Source: Pinibacter soli (GTDB lineage: Bacteria > Bacteroidota > Bacteroidia > Chitinophagales > Chitinophagaceae). From it: a stretch of DNA of 64,000 nucleotides. The notes beneath the pieces were generated by a model. That model worked only from the letters and a program-made list of their open reading frames with translations. It did not search any database and was not told the origin of the DNA. A program made the position numbers and the translations under genes. The stretch's first letter is position 1. The number at the start of each line of letters is the position of its first letter. Where the stretch lies: assembly GCF_029961145.1 (NCBI RefSeq), contig NZ_JASBRG010000007.1, forward strand, positions 1,463,037-1,527,036. Direction: 5' to 3'. Below, in pieces: positions 19,400-27,818 of the stretch.

Positions 19400-20490
19400 T
19401 TAAATTCTTTTTATATGACCATTCTTTTTATATGCTGTCATAGCCTGCTTCAGTATCAAGTTCTCTTCCTTAATTTGCATCAAATATTGTATCAGCTCTT
19501 CGGTCTTTTGTTGCTGCTGTTGTAGCTTTTTGTTCTCTACCTTCAATTCAACTACATAAAGCATCAGCTCTTCTATCTTTTCTTGCTGTTGCTTTACAAT
19601 ATTGCCAACATCCAAGCCTTCTTTTTCAATGATGCTGGCCAGTGACATTCCGGGTAAATGTTTATGTATTCTTATAAATGAAACGATGGAAGCTATTGAT
19701 GGAAGCTTATATGAAGATTCAAAAACATAATCTGCCCAGCCGGACTGCGTTACGATTATTTTTCGTGCTTTTATGTTGCCATCTACAGCAAGCTTTTCCG
19801 TTGGGCGGAACGTTCCAATTCCTAAATAGCCGGCGTCATTTAAAACAAGGCTGCCGCTCGGAGCGTTCAATCCAAAAATAACCGGAACTGCTTCCCAGTC
19901 ATATATACCACCTAATCCATACCAGCCAAACCTCAAGGAGTTATTTTGAAACCCATCAGAAATTAAATGCAGTCCAAGTGCCTTTGTGGATGAAGTTGAT
20001 TGCATACGCAGGCCAACGAAATTCCCTACTCCGTTATCGTCTTCGATATTGAATAAATACCCGATTTTGCCTTTTACATGCAAAGTATACCCGGGATCTA
20101 AAGTGCCAATCCCTACACGTCCGATCGGATCTTCCATTAAAATTCTTGACCACGGCTGTGCAGTATAATATGATGGCTTCCGGAAATACAAATTTTGCCA
20201 AATGCACTTCCCGCGAATTGCATTCCAATAAGGTTAACCGGGTTATTCGAAGAGTTTGAATACCTTATACCTAATAAATGCCACAACCCGCTTGCACCTG
20301 CTGGATAATTGATTGGGTTGTAAGTTTCAAAAAAACCAGATGGTACAGATGAGCCGTTTTGTGTAACTACACTGGCATCATCCCGTGTCTCTGATCTTGA
20401 GTTATTCGTTCCCCAAACCTGTGAGTAACCAGTATTAAGAACTAATATCCAAATTCCTAAGATGAAAAACTTCCTAATAATAAAATGCAT
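19400..20490 (-). pseudogene. fibre-like paralogue split by a one-base frameshift
   Basis: Two overlapping frames (20137-20490 and 19400-20191) together make one homologue of the neighbouring fibre protein. The first part carries the signal peptide and knob-like domain (SGFFETYNPINYPAGASGLW). The second continues with LYFRKPSYYTAQPWSRIL, VGIGTLDPGYT, the SGWADYVFESSYKLPS module and a Gln-rich coiled coil. The break is at the minus-strand run AAAA (20193-20196). One additional A would restore GKN-LYFRKP, matching DQN-FYCRKV in the paralogue at 18238-19377. The second frame has no ATG near its start. This is either a real homopolymer mutation, a phase-variation tract, or an assembly error; the sequence cannot tell. 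Confidence 0.8.
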
Positions 20491-20548
20491 TTACATTTGT
20501 TTTATTTGATGAATTCTAAATTGAAGTGCCGGCGATAAATAACTGACA

Positions 20549-21571
20549 CTATTTTTGGGCTTTCAATTCCAATATTTCTTTTTTAAGGTCTTTATTCTCT
20601 TTTCTCAACTCAATCACATACAGCGTCAACTCCTCCACCTTCTTCAATAACAACTTTTGTATCTCACCTACATCCTGGCCATCTTTTTCAATGGCAGCAG
20701 CAGAGGGTATTTCAGGTAAATGTTTATTTGCTTTAATGAATGATGACACCGAATCTAAAGAAGGAAGTTTATAAGATGGTTCGAAGACATAGTCGGCCCA
20801 ATCAGATTGGGTCACAATAACTTTTTTGGACCTTATGTTGCCATTAACTGAAAGCTTTTCGGAGGGTGAAGTTGTTCCTATTCCAATATTGCCAGCTCCT
20901 ATTGTCGAAGAATTAACACCAGTTCCATAAATAATATTACCAATGTTTAGTTGATTAGAACCGGTAAGGTTAGGCAGGTCGGGAAAGGCGGCGTTGGCAG
21001 CAATTATAATATTATTATCGCCGGCAGATTGATTAAAACCGGCACGGTAGCCTAACCCGATGTTGTAACTTCCTGTGGAATAGAAAAGTGCACCCTGGCC
21101 GAACGCGATGTTACCGTTTCCCGTTGTATTGCTATAGAGAGGAGCATGACCAAATGCAGCATTAAAAACACCTGTACTATTGTTATAAAGCGTTTGAAAA
21201 CCTACTGCCGTATTATAGTTGCCTGTTGTATTTTGCGGCAGCGCCCACACCCCTACAGCTGTGTTTCGAATTCCTGTGGTATTATATACCAATGTGCTGT
21301 AGCCGATTGCCGTATTATAGGCACCAGTGTTACTCATCAACGCATTACTGCCCAACGCGGTATTCTGCCCCAAATTACCAGCCCCCTTCCCAACCGTGAT
21401 ACCATTAACGATTATATCTTTTGTAATAGTTGCAGAACCATTTACTTGTAACTGATTTCCATTATCCGTTGAAGTATTAATTAATACATTTCCGTTTGAT
21501 AGAAATGCGTTCTGAGAAAACAATACAAAGTAAGCACTGCATGCAAGGATCAATAAAAAAGCTTTTTTCAT
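20549..21571 (-). CDS. YadA-head-like fibre protein with shared C-terminal module
   Basis: This 340-residue protein has a signal peptide ending near LFSQN. Residues about 60-190 carry repeated NTAxGxxxL/xNTTG units (NTAIGYSTLVYNTTG, NTAVGVWALPQNTTG, NTAVGFQTLYNNSTG, NIAFGQGALFYSTG, NIGLGYRAG). These are left-handed beta-roll repeats as in trimeric autotransporter heads. The end is the same module found in the two neighbouring genes (NGNIRSKKVIVTQSDWADYV, KLPSLDSVSSFIKANKHLPE) plus a terminal coiled coil. It is likely a trimeric surface fibre or adhesin. The second gene of the cluster, it lies 58 bp upstream of the frameshifted paralogue. Confidence 0.8.
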   Translation of the reverse strand: MKKAFLLILACSAYFVLFSQNAFLSNGNVLINTSTDNGNQLQVNGSATITKDIIVNGITVGKGAGNLGQNTALGSNALMSNTGAYNTAIGYSTLVYNTTGIRNTAVGVWALPQNTTGNYNTAVGFQTLYNNSTGVFNAAFGHAPLYSNTTGNGNIAFGQGALFYSTGSYNIGLGYRAGFNQSAGDNNIIIAANAAFPDLPNLTGSNQLNIGNIIYGTGVNSSTIGAGNIGIGTTSPSEKLSVNGNIRSKKVIVTQSDWADYVFEPSYKLPSLDSVSSFIKANKHLPEIPSAAAIEKDGQDVGEIQKLLLKKVEELTLYVIELRKENKDLKKEILELKAQK

Positions 21572-21636
21572 AAATGACTTTAGTTTTAAGAATTCAATTA
21601 TTTTATTTTTTGTTTAAGAATAGTTTGTGATTTCCC

Positions 21637-23088
21637 TCACAACCCCACGCCCACTCTAAATTTCAACGGCTGCGCTGCCGGCACTTCCCGCTTCCACAAA
21701 AAGTCATACAGCAATTGCACATTACGGCTGCGTCTACTCGCTTTTACTTTTTTGGAAATACCGAGCAGTGCACTTTGCTGCCATACCTTTACATTGGCAT
21801 GTAACTCCTGCAAACTTTTAAAAGACTGCAGATAATTGTATTCGCCGCCGCCGCTGAGCCACCACGATTTTTTAATTTTGATATCAATGAAAGCACCCAT
21901 GTTTACGCCTTCACTTGAAAAATGAATGTCTTTTATAGGATGGCCAAGCCCCGATTTCCATGCTGCTTTCAGGCCAACGGTGCTTTTGTCGGACAGTTTA
22001 TAACCCAGTGACAGGCCCAGATCCAGAATGCCGGGTAAAAATTTGCTGCTGCCACTGCTTTGAATGATAATGCCCGGTTCCAGGCGCTGCAGGAATGTTT
22101 TTGTTTTTTGCGTTTTGGGCTTGAAATCGGGCATATCCAGGTCGCTGTTTGCACCGCCAAGTTTGTTGACCTTGTCTTTTAGCGTATTCAGTTGTTGCTG
22201 CGCCATCTGCATTGATTCATCCAATGGATTGACCGCTGCAGCGCTTGTATTGCCGGGGGAAGGCAGTGAGGTTGCACCTAGCCTCTCCTGTAAAATGGAT
22301 TGTACACTGGCTCTTGTTTGCAGCCCCGCAATGGCAGTAGCAGGATCACCTGTGCCTGCACCATTTGACGAAGGAAACAACTGCGCGAGGTAACTGTTCT
22401 TTTGCATGAAAGATTGGAAGGCGGGCAGTTCACGAAGTGTTGCCAGCGCTTTTTCTTCCAGCTTTTTTTGATCGTGGAACAGATTTTTATATTCTTCTAT
22501 TTGCTGGCGATAATAATAAACCTGTTTTTTCAGGCTGGTTAATTCTTTCGTCATGCCAAACTTTTCCAACTGAGATGTTAGTAAGGCTTTCCGTTGTTTT
22601 ATAAAAACTTCGATCTGTTCGGCTGAATACAAGCTGCCTTCCAGCTTTTGTAGGTCGTTGCTTAGCTGTCTTACTTCGCCAAGTTTGTCGTTTTTCAAAA
22701 TCCCGCTTTGCTGCAGGAATTTTGAAGCGGTTTGCAAACTGTCCAATCCGGGAATGTAGTTAGCGACCCTTTTTCCTTTCAATGGATTTTTCAACTGCTG
22801 CTGCAGTTGTTCATACTGTTGGTGAGAGGAAGCAAACAGTGCAATTGCAGAGCTGTCTTTTGCGACCAGCTTCTTCTGTATCTTCTTTTCCTGTTTGGCA
22901 AAATGCGCTAGTGTTTTAGCAAGCTGCTTTTCGAGGCGATCGTTAAGCGCATTGTATTTTTTGTCGATCGTTGAAATTTCTTTGCCGGGGAAATTGAATA
23001 CGCTGTCAGCCAGTGCCTGTGCGAGTAGAGGCGCGAACAGAATTATTAAAAATAAAGGCAGTTTTTGCTTTACCGGAATTTGCTTCAT
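21637..23088 (-). CDS. outer-membrane-type protein with long coiled coil
   Basis: This 483-residue protein has an N-terminal signal peptide (LPLFLIILFAPLLAQALA). Residues about 35-230 are strongly helical, rich in K, Q, L and E (KYNALNDRLEKQLAKTLAHF, QEKKIQKKL). A proline/glycine linker follows near 250-320, then a C-terminal part with barrel-like strands (GLSLGYKLSDKSTVGLKAAW, KFRVGVGL end). The plan matches the 747-aa protein at 14210-16453. It is first in the fibre cluster, suggesting an anchor or exporter for the fibres, which is inference. No named family was recognised. Confidence 0.7.
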   Translation of the reverse strand: MKQIPVKQKLPLFLIILFAPLLAQALADSVFNFPGKEISTIDKKYNALNDRLEKQLAKTLAHFAKQEKKIQKKLVAKDSSAIALFASSHQQYEQLQQQLKNPLKGKRVANYIPGLDSLQTASKFLQQSGILKNDKLGEVRQLSNDLQKLEGSLYSAEQIEVFIKQRKALLTSQLEKFGMTKELTSLKKQVYYYRQQIEEYKNLFHDQKKLEEKALATLRELPAFQSFMQKNSYLAQLFPSSNGAGTGDPATAIAGLQTRASVQSILQERLGATSLPSPGNTSAAAVNPLDESMQMAQQQLNTLKDKVNKLGGANSDLDMPDFKPKTQKTKTFLQRLEPGIIIQSSGSSKFLPGILDLGLSLGYKLSDKSTVGLKAAWKSGLGHPIKDIHFSSEGVNMGAFIDIKIKKSWWLSGGGEYNYLQSFKSLQELHANVKVWQQSALLGISKKVKASRRSRNVQLLYDFLWKREVPAAQPLKFRVGVGL

Positions 23089-24115
23089 ATGGCAGAGTTT
23101 TGTTCCGGTAAGTATGAGGAGGGGGCACTTGTAATTGCAAAAACGAAATTAAGCGAAAAAATGTGCCGGCAAAAAATTATTTTGCTTTAACTAATTAGTA
23201 TGATTATAACAGTTAGGATCACTCTTTCACCCGTTGTTAAAATCAAGATTATGCTTAAAACAACCAAATGGGAGTAACCTTGTGACAACAAAAAAACATC
23301 ACAATGTCTTTGTTTGAATAAAACGCTTTTCGGCTTCTGACTTATTAAAGAATTCTAAAAGTGGCTGAGAGAAATTAAACTCATTTCAACCTCTTTTTAT
23401 TTAAAGTTGCATACGAATCTAAAATCGAAGATCTTTTTCTTTCAAAGCATAGCTTAGGGGGGTATATTACTTGTACACAATTTCCTTTCTTCTTAAGTCA
23501 TATATCGTAACAAACTTATCCGAAGAACTTTTCACATATTCAAATAGCAGACGCCCTCTTTTTTGAGTTTCAAAAATATCAAATAGTTCACTGTCACTAC
23601 ATATGCGGTATTCATATTTATAAGCAGAGAACCGATTTCCAAATTTAGGTAATGCGTTTTCAGTTACACCTTTTGCTAGTACACTCTAGGTTCCATAAAA
23701 AATACTCCCAGGAAGAGGAGCGTCTAACTTTAACCCTCGTATCACGAAGATGATACGACAATACTAAATTCAATAGTAGAGTTAAGCTTTAGGCAATTGG
23801 TTGCATGTCAGTGTGCTGCAATTCATATTCGTTTTTTTACAATAAACTTTCATTCGATACTCTTTCGCAAAGCTATTGTCCTGCTCCAATGTCCGAAAGT
23901 CTGCGCCTGCGGTAAACCTGCGGCTTGCACGTTTGCACAGAAAAAATCTGCGTCCTGTTTTTTGGCCTTCTTCCATTTTTTCGTCCGGACAGTATTTTTT
24001 CTGCGCAAAACTTTCTCCCATCTCCACATGACTAATGACTGGTCGCTACAAGTATGAGAATGAGGCGTAGCCGAATGATTCATACAAATATTTACTCACT
24101 CTAAAACCAGTCTTT
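23089..24115. other. gene-poor junction between surface region and mobile backbone
   Basis: About 1 kb without a convincing gene. On the minus strand a frame without start codon is open at 23467-23685 and reads like protein (FGNRFSAYKYEYRICS, then RRKEIVYK before the stop); it may be a decayed gene. Overlapping frames at 23782-24083 on both strands have biased Cys/Lys composition and look non-coding. No tRNA, integrase or attachment-site core was found here, so the left boundary of the mobile element is not resolved. Confidence 0.4.
23467..23685 (-). pseudogene. start-less protein-like remnant
   Basis: A 72-codon open frame is bounded upstream by TAG (23686-23688) and has no ATG, GTG or TTG in a sensible place. 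Residue use is balanced and hydrophobic/charged alternation is protein-like, ending in FVTIYDLRRKEIVYK. It could be the 3' remnant of a small gene. Family unknown. Confidence 0.3.
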
Positions 24116-24325
24116 ATGCACAACACACAACAGCTATCAAAGCTCATGTTTCTTTCTTGGGAAATCCAACGCAAAAGGAAGATCACACGAAACAAAGCCC
24201 TACTTTCTGCATGGGCAATATTTCAAAACGAGGATATAACGGTGTATCACCTTACGCGAAGGTTTAGCCATACCAACTATGCGAATAAAACGCAACCGCA
24301 GACCCTCACCCTTTTTAACCGCTAA
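24116..24325 (+). CDS. small basic protein preceding ssb
   Basis: This 69-residue frame is rich in K and R with a balanced hydrophobic pattern (LMFLSWEIQRKRKITRNKAL, AWAIFQNEDITVYHLTRRFS). It lies 28 bp upstream of the ssb start in the same direction. The composition is far more protein-like than the surrounding frames, and short basic proteins are common at the head of mobilizable-element backbones. The start may be Met11. I do not recognise the family; DNA binding is possible from charge alone. Confidence 0.5.
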   Translation: MHNTQQLSKLMFLSWEIQRKRKITRNKALLSAWAIFQNEDITVYHLTRRFSHTNYANKTQPQTLTLFNR

Positions 24326-24353
24326 TCATTTTATCACTTTAAAATATACAGTT

Positions 24354-24737
24354 ATGGAAATCACAGGCAGATTAACACAGGACGCTCAAAGAGCAGCATT
24401 AAAAGACGGACGTGAAGTAGTCAATTTTTCTATTGCCATCAATGACCGTTTTAAATCAAAAGGCAGTAACGAGGTGACAAATATCGTAACCTACGTTGCA
24501 TGTGCCTACTGGATCAACCCCGGTGTGGCCGCTTTTCTTAAAAAAGGTTCCGTGGTGGAACTGTTTGGTCGCATAGGGGTGAACGTTTGGAAAAACATGG
24601 ACGGTGAACCAAAAGGAGGCTTAACCATGCATGTGCAACAACTTAAAATTTTTAATGGCACACGCAAAGAAGGCGAGCAAACGGAAACTCCAAATTCGTC
24701 AACAGCCGACGATGTAAAAGAAGATTTACCATTCTAA
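24354..24737 (+). CDS. ssb: single-stranded DNA-binding protein
   Basis: This 127-residue protein has an OB-fold SSB pattern: MEITGRLTQDAQ, REVVNFSIAINDRF, a central aromatic strand (VACAYWINPGVAAFL), then KKGSVVELFGRIGVNVW. An acidic tail ends in DVKEDLPF, as in SSBs that recruit partner proteins through the C-terminal tip. The ATG at 24354 is chosen because a longer frame from 24279 adds residues with no SSB similarity and overlaps the small gene upstream. The protein coats single-stranded DNA. As a mobile-element SSB next to DUF932 and RadC-type genes, it probably protects transferred single strands during establishment in the recipient. Confidence 0.88.
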   Translation: MEITGRLTQDAQRAALKDGREVVNFSIAINDRFKSKGSNEVTNIVTYVACAYWINPGVAAFLKKGSVVELFGRIGVNVWKNMDGEPKGGLTMHVQQLKIFNGTRKEGEQTETPNSSTADDVKEDLPF

Positions 24738-24744
24738 AAAATCA

Positions 24745-24774
24745 AAGCGTGGTATTGCAGGTAGTACCACGCTT
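24745..24774 (+). terminator. hairpin between ssb and DUF932 gene
   Basis: AAGCGTGGTA (24745-24754) and TACCACGCTT (24765-24774) form a perfect 10-bp stem with a 10-nt loop, followed by an AT-rich stretch. It starts 7 bp after the ssb stop, consistent with a terminator or attenuator. Confidence 0.6.
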
Positions 24775-24800
24775 ATTTAAAACTTTTTAAAATTATAATC

Positions 24801-25853
24801 ATGGCACATAATATCAACCACAATCAAAAGACAAATCAACACAGCTTTTTCAGTGTTCAACAAAAAGCCTGGCATGGTCTGGGAACCATTGTTGAGAATT
24901 ATCCTACCAGTAAGGAAGCGATTAAATTTGCAGGACTGGATTATACCGTTGAAAAAAGACCTTTGTTTACTTATGACAATGAAAATCATTTAGCAGACGA
25001 AGAAACGGAATTAAAAATCCCTGAGATTTTTGTTCCCAATTATTACGCTACCATTCGCACCGACACCGAACAGGTTTTAGGTGTGGTGGGCAAAGATTAT
25101 GAAGTGGTACAAAATATAGATGCTTTTGCTTTCTTTGATGCGATTGTACAAGGTGACGGTATCATGTATGAGACCGCCGGTGCCTTGGGTTCAGGGGAAA
25201 GAATTTTTATAACCGCTAAACTTCCAAATTACATACAGGTGGGCAGAGGTGATTTGATAGAACAGTACCTTTTCCTTACGACTTCTCATGATGGATTAGG
25301 TAGCATTACCGCCGCTTTTACTCCCGTAAGAGTTGTATGCGCGAACACTCTCGCCGCCGCACTCAACAATTGCAGCAATGCGGTAAAGATCAGGCACACT
25401 ACCAGCGCCAAAGAAAGATTGCAACAGGCGCATACTTTAATGGGCATTACTTACAAATTGTCGGGTCAACTTAGTGAACTGTTTAACCATTGGTCAAAAG
25501 TAAAAATCACTGACAAGGAAATCAAAAAGTTAATCCAGTTGGCAATGGTACCAAACAAAGAAGTATTGGAAAAGATCAACAACGGTCAAGACGATGAACT
25601 TTCGACCCAATTTATCAATATTTGTGACAATACTTTTGAATATATGTTGGCAGCTCCTTCTCAACAATTAGACACTACAAAAGGCACTTTGTTTGGTTTT
25701 TATAACGGGATCACCGGCTATTTTCAAAATGTAAAACAATACAAGAATGATGAAACAAAACTAAAGTCTATTTTGCTGGGAGGTGTTGCGCAGCAAAGAA
25801 CACAAACCGCATTCGACCTGTGTTCAAACTTTGGCAAATTATCCCTTTCTTAA
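24801..25853 (+). CDS. DUF932 / phage-plasmid-like protein
   Basis: This 350-residue protein matches the DUF932 (TIGR03299) family: an N-terminal block with SVQQKAWHGLGTIVENYPTS, then GVVGKDYEVVQNIDAFAFFD, the YLFLTTSHDGLGSITAAFTP block and VRVVCANTLAAALNN. These proteins are widespread on plasmids, phages and integrative elements, where they are abundant early or establishment proteins of unknown biochemistry. The length is normal for the family. It sits between two hairpins and is followed by a strong terminator, so it probably forms its own transcript in the ssb/DUF932/RadC backbone set. Confidence 0.9.
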   Translation: MAHNINHNQKTNQHSFFSVQQKAWHGLGTIVENYPTSKEAIKFAGLDYTVEKRPLFTYDNENHLADEETELKIPEIFVPNYYATIRTDTEQVLGVVGKDYEVVQNIDAFAFFDAIVQGDGIMYETAGALGSGERIFITAKLPNYIQVGRGDLIEQYLFLTTSHDGLGSITAAFTPVRVVCANTLAAALNNCSNAVKIRHTTSAKERLQQAHTLMGITYKLSGQLSELFNHWSKVKITDKEIKKLIQLAMVPNKEVLEKINNGQDDELSTQFINICDNTFEYMLAAPSQQLDTTKGTLFGFYNGITGYFQNVKQYKNDETKLKSILLGGVAQQRTQTAFDLCSNFGKLSLS

Positions 25854-25871
25854 AATAGCCTTTTTATTCTA

Positions 25872-25902
25872 GCCGTGCCATTGTTTTGTGGCACGGCCTT
25901 TT
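25872..25902 (+). terminator. rho-independent terminator after DUF932 gene
   Basis: GCCGTGCCA (25872-25880) pairs with TGGCACGGC (25889-25897), an 8-nt loop between them, followed by CTTTT. A GC-rich 9-bp perfect stem with a T-run, 18 bp after the stop codon. Confidence 0.8.
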
Positions 25903-26026
25903 ACAACATCTCCCAAACTTTTAAACCAAAAAACTGGTAGGGCAATGCTTTTTTTTCGACAGCCCCCACAAAAATGCAACGTTTCTTTTCAAATAAACAA
26001 CTTAGTTCGAGCCTTAAAAAATTACT

Positions 26027-26389
26027 ATGAAAAACATAATACCCCTTCTTTCATTATTGACAATTTTATTGTCATCATGTGACGAACCCGTTAAAACAAA
26101 ACTTCCAACCATTTTACACGCAGACTCGGGCACCGACATGCTTTCAACTACGGTTATTGAAGAGGAACTGGAAGACTGCACTAAATCCATCGCCAAATAT
26201 GAAGAGTTGATTGATAAAACCCTCGGTGGAGATGCGGAGGCTATGAAAAAATTATCCCGAACCAAAGAAAAAATTGAAGGGCAACTCGAAGAGCTGGAAG
26301 AATGGTCGGCAAATTTTGCAGGCAAACAAGCGCAACAATTTGCGGCCTTACAAAAAAAGTTCCAGTCTGTTTCTAGCCGGATTCATTAA
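26027..26389 (+). CDS. small coiled-coil lipoprotein
   Basis: This 120-residue protein has a lipoprotein signal (IIPLLSLLTILLSSC, lipobox LLSSC, lipidated Cys near residue 19). The mature part is acidic and helical (VIEEELEDCTKSIAKYEELI, LSRTKEKIEGQLEELEEW), consistent with a short coiled coil. It lies in the mobile-element backbone. It could act in mating-surface interaction or exclusion, but no family is recognised. A hairpin terminator follows 28 bp later. Confidence 0.7.
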   Translation: MKNIIPLLSLLTILLSSCDEPVKTKLPTILHADSGTDMLSTTVIEEELEDCTKSIAKYEELIDKTLGGDAEAMKKLSRTKEKIEGQLEELEEWSANFAGKQAQQFAALQKKFQSVSSRIH

Positions 26390-26417
26390 AGTAAAAATAT
26401 TTTACAGCTCAATTATT

Positions 26418-26462
26418 GCGGGCGACGACTCGGCATAATCATGCCGCGGTCGCCGCTTTTCT
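26418..26462 (+). terminator. hairpin terminator after lipoprotein gene
   Basis: GGCGAC (26421-26426) and CGGCAT (26431-26436) pair with ATGCCG (26441-26446) and GTCGCC (26449-26454) around a short internal bulge, followed by a T-rich run CTTTTCTTTT. The rest of the gap up to 26725 shows no gene. Confidence 0.65.
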
Positions 26463-26725
26463 TTTCAGGCACCAAAATAAAAGCTTGGCAAAAGAAAGGC
26501 TAATGCCGAGGGTAACCTTTGGTTGATTGTTTTTTATTGAGTTTTTTACTGCATCAATTATTGCAAAAGTTAGGCTTTTACTGTTGATAAGTTGGCAAGG
26601 AATTGCGGCATAAACACAGTAAACCCTCCGCACAAAGCCATCATTTATTCCGCTCCTCCTTCCACTTAATCAAAGTAAAAGCCAGGTGATGGTTCCATAA
26701 TTTCTTCACTTTAAAATCTTGAATT

Positions 26726-27196
26726 ATGGAAAAGTTAGCAAGCTCACCAGCCTGGATGAAAGTATCAGAACTTGAAATCATTTACAAACCAAAGATCAGG
26801 GCTTCTGAAAGACCGCAGATCAAAGCGTCAAACGATGCCTACAAACTGTTTCTCGCCTCATGGGATATGGGCAAGATTGAACTGCTGGAACAGTTCAAAG
26901 TAATGGCTCTAAACAATGCCAATCGCGTACTGGGTATTTGTGAAATCTCCAGTGGCACCATCAGCGCTACCATCGTTGATCCTAAACTTGTTTTCGGATT
27001 GCTGTTAAAAGCGGGAGCATCTTCGGCTATTATCAGTCACTGCCATCCGTCGGGGAATTTAAAACCCAGCAATAGTGATGTGCAAATGACCCATAAAATT
27101 TGTGAAGGCGGGAAATTGCTGGATATAAAAATACTGGATCATTTAATTATAACTCCTGAAAGCTATTATTCCTTTGCTGATGATGGGGCGATTTGA
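26726..27196 (+). CDS. RadC-family JAB/MPN-domain protein
   Basis: This 156-residue protein corresponds to the RadC JAB domain without the N-terminal helix-hairpin-helix part. The metal-binding signature is intact: HCHPSGNLKPSNSD (His-x-His ... Ser ... Asp) around residues 109-122, after an FKVMALNNANRVLGI strand. Short RadC proteins of this type are common on Bacteroidota integrative and conjugative elements and plasmids; their biochemical role is unsettled, and a function in handling incoming DNA is assumed. The stop codon lies inside the terminator stem that follows. It is the fourth backbone gene before the mob module. Confidence 0.88.
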   Translation: MEKLASSPAWMKVSELEIIYKPKIRASERPQIKASNDAYKLFLASWDMGKIELLEQFKVMALNNANRVLGICEISSGTISATIVDPKLVFGLLLKAGASSAIISHCHPSGNLKPSNSDVQMTHKICEGGKLLDIKILDHLIITPESYYSFADDGAI

Positions 27197-27210
27197 TCGC
27201 CCCCTTTTTT
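27185..27210 (+). terminator. terminator overlapping the RadC stop codon
   Basis: GGGGCGAT (27185-27192) pairs with ATCGCCCC (27196-27203) with a 3-nt loop, followed by T6 (27205-27210). The stop codon TGA lies in the hairpin (27194-27196). The stem is strong and compact, a canonical intrinsic terminator. Confidence 0.85.
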
Positions 27211-27242
27211 ATGCATCCTAGTAATATATAGGAAACATAAAA

Positions 27243-27686
27243 CTATTTGTCCAATCTTTTTTGTCGTGTCTGTCGATTATTGTTGCGTGTCTTTTTTTCT
27301 TCTGCGTTTTTATTTAAAACCTCTTGCATAGCATTGAGTGTGCCCTGTTGCAAAGAAATAAGGAAGGGGATATCTTCCAAACTAATCGGTAACTGATGGT
27401 TACAAATCTTTAAAAGTGTTGCCAACGTATTTTCAAACCAGGTATAATAGTCAGGACTTGGCCCTACAGCTTGTCCTCTTAAATAGTTAATCGCTCCAAT
27501 AATTATTGACTGGTTGTTTGGTAAGTCTAAAATAATTAGAAACCATTTATCTGCTATCTCAATAAATTTCCTGGTCATTTCTGCCGTCTGCTTGACATAG
27601 GTTGCAGTCATTTCTGATTCTTCTTTCCAGTTCAACTCCTCAGCAAGGGTAAGACATGCCGCGTGTAATTTTCTATGATAACTCAT
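27243..27686 (-). CDS. hypothetical helical protein of the mobile backbone
   Basis: This 147-residue, all-helical-looking protein has aromatic-rich segments (RKFIEIADKWFLIILDLPNN, PDYYTWFENTLATLLKICNH) and a basic Asn/Arg/Lys tail (KKTRNNNRQTRQKRLDK). It is the only minus-strand gene in the backbone, convergent with the RadC-type gene across the shared terminator. There is no signal peptide or membrane segment. The family is not recognised. The basic tail would suit nucleic-acid contact, and the position near the candidate oriT makes a regulator or accessory role conceivable. Confidence 0.6.
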   Translation of the reverse strand: MSYHRKLHAACLTLAEELNWKEESEMTATYVKQTAEMTRKFIEIADKWFLIILDLPNNQSIIIGAINYLRGQAVGPSPDYYTWFENTLATLLKICNHQLPISLEDIPFLISLQQGTLNAMQEVLNKNAEEKKTRNNNRQTRQKRLDK

Positions 27687-27746
27687 TCAATTAAGATTTA
27701 ATTATTGATTGCTCTACCAAATAACACAATACATTTTATTGGAAAA

Positions 27747-27818
27747 TTAAAATTTGTGGTGCAGTCGGTCAACCGTATTAATACCTAAACCTCCGAGAAT
27801 CTGGGCAACCACGATCAT
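27747..27818 (-). other. possible 23-codon leader ORF
   Basis: ATG at 27818 is preceded by AAAGGACA, a good ribosome-binding sequence in a phylum that rarely uses one, and encodes MIVVAQILGGLGINTVDRLH plus three residues before a stop. It lies 60 bp upstream of the 147-aa gene in the same direction. It may be a leader peptide, a remnant or chance. Confidence 0.2.

Larger units (their letters stand above)
18238..20880 (-). repeat. three copies of a 3'-terminal fibre module
   Basis: About 300-400 bp at the 3' end of each fibre gene (18238-18535, 19400-19805, 20549-20865) encode the same NGNIRxKKxIVTQSxWADYVF ... KHLPExPS ... VEELTLYV module with recognisable DNA similarity, while the upstream parts differ. 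This arrangement permits unequal crossing-over or domain shuffling between copies. Confidence 0.65.

Noticed and set aside
18238..21571. Prophage tail-fibre region
   Set aside because: No capsid, terminase, tail or lysis genes are nearby, all fibre proteins carry signal peptides, and the family is common on Bacteroidota chromosomes.
23782..24083. Overlapping ORFs on both strands before the small basic gene
   Set aside because: They are mutual shadows with extreme Lys or Cys content, and neither has a start context or motif.
26439..26633. 64-aa minus-strand ORF after the lipoprotein gene
   Set aside because: Its end lies in the terminator stem and its sequence lacks protein character.
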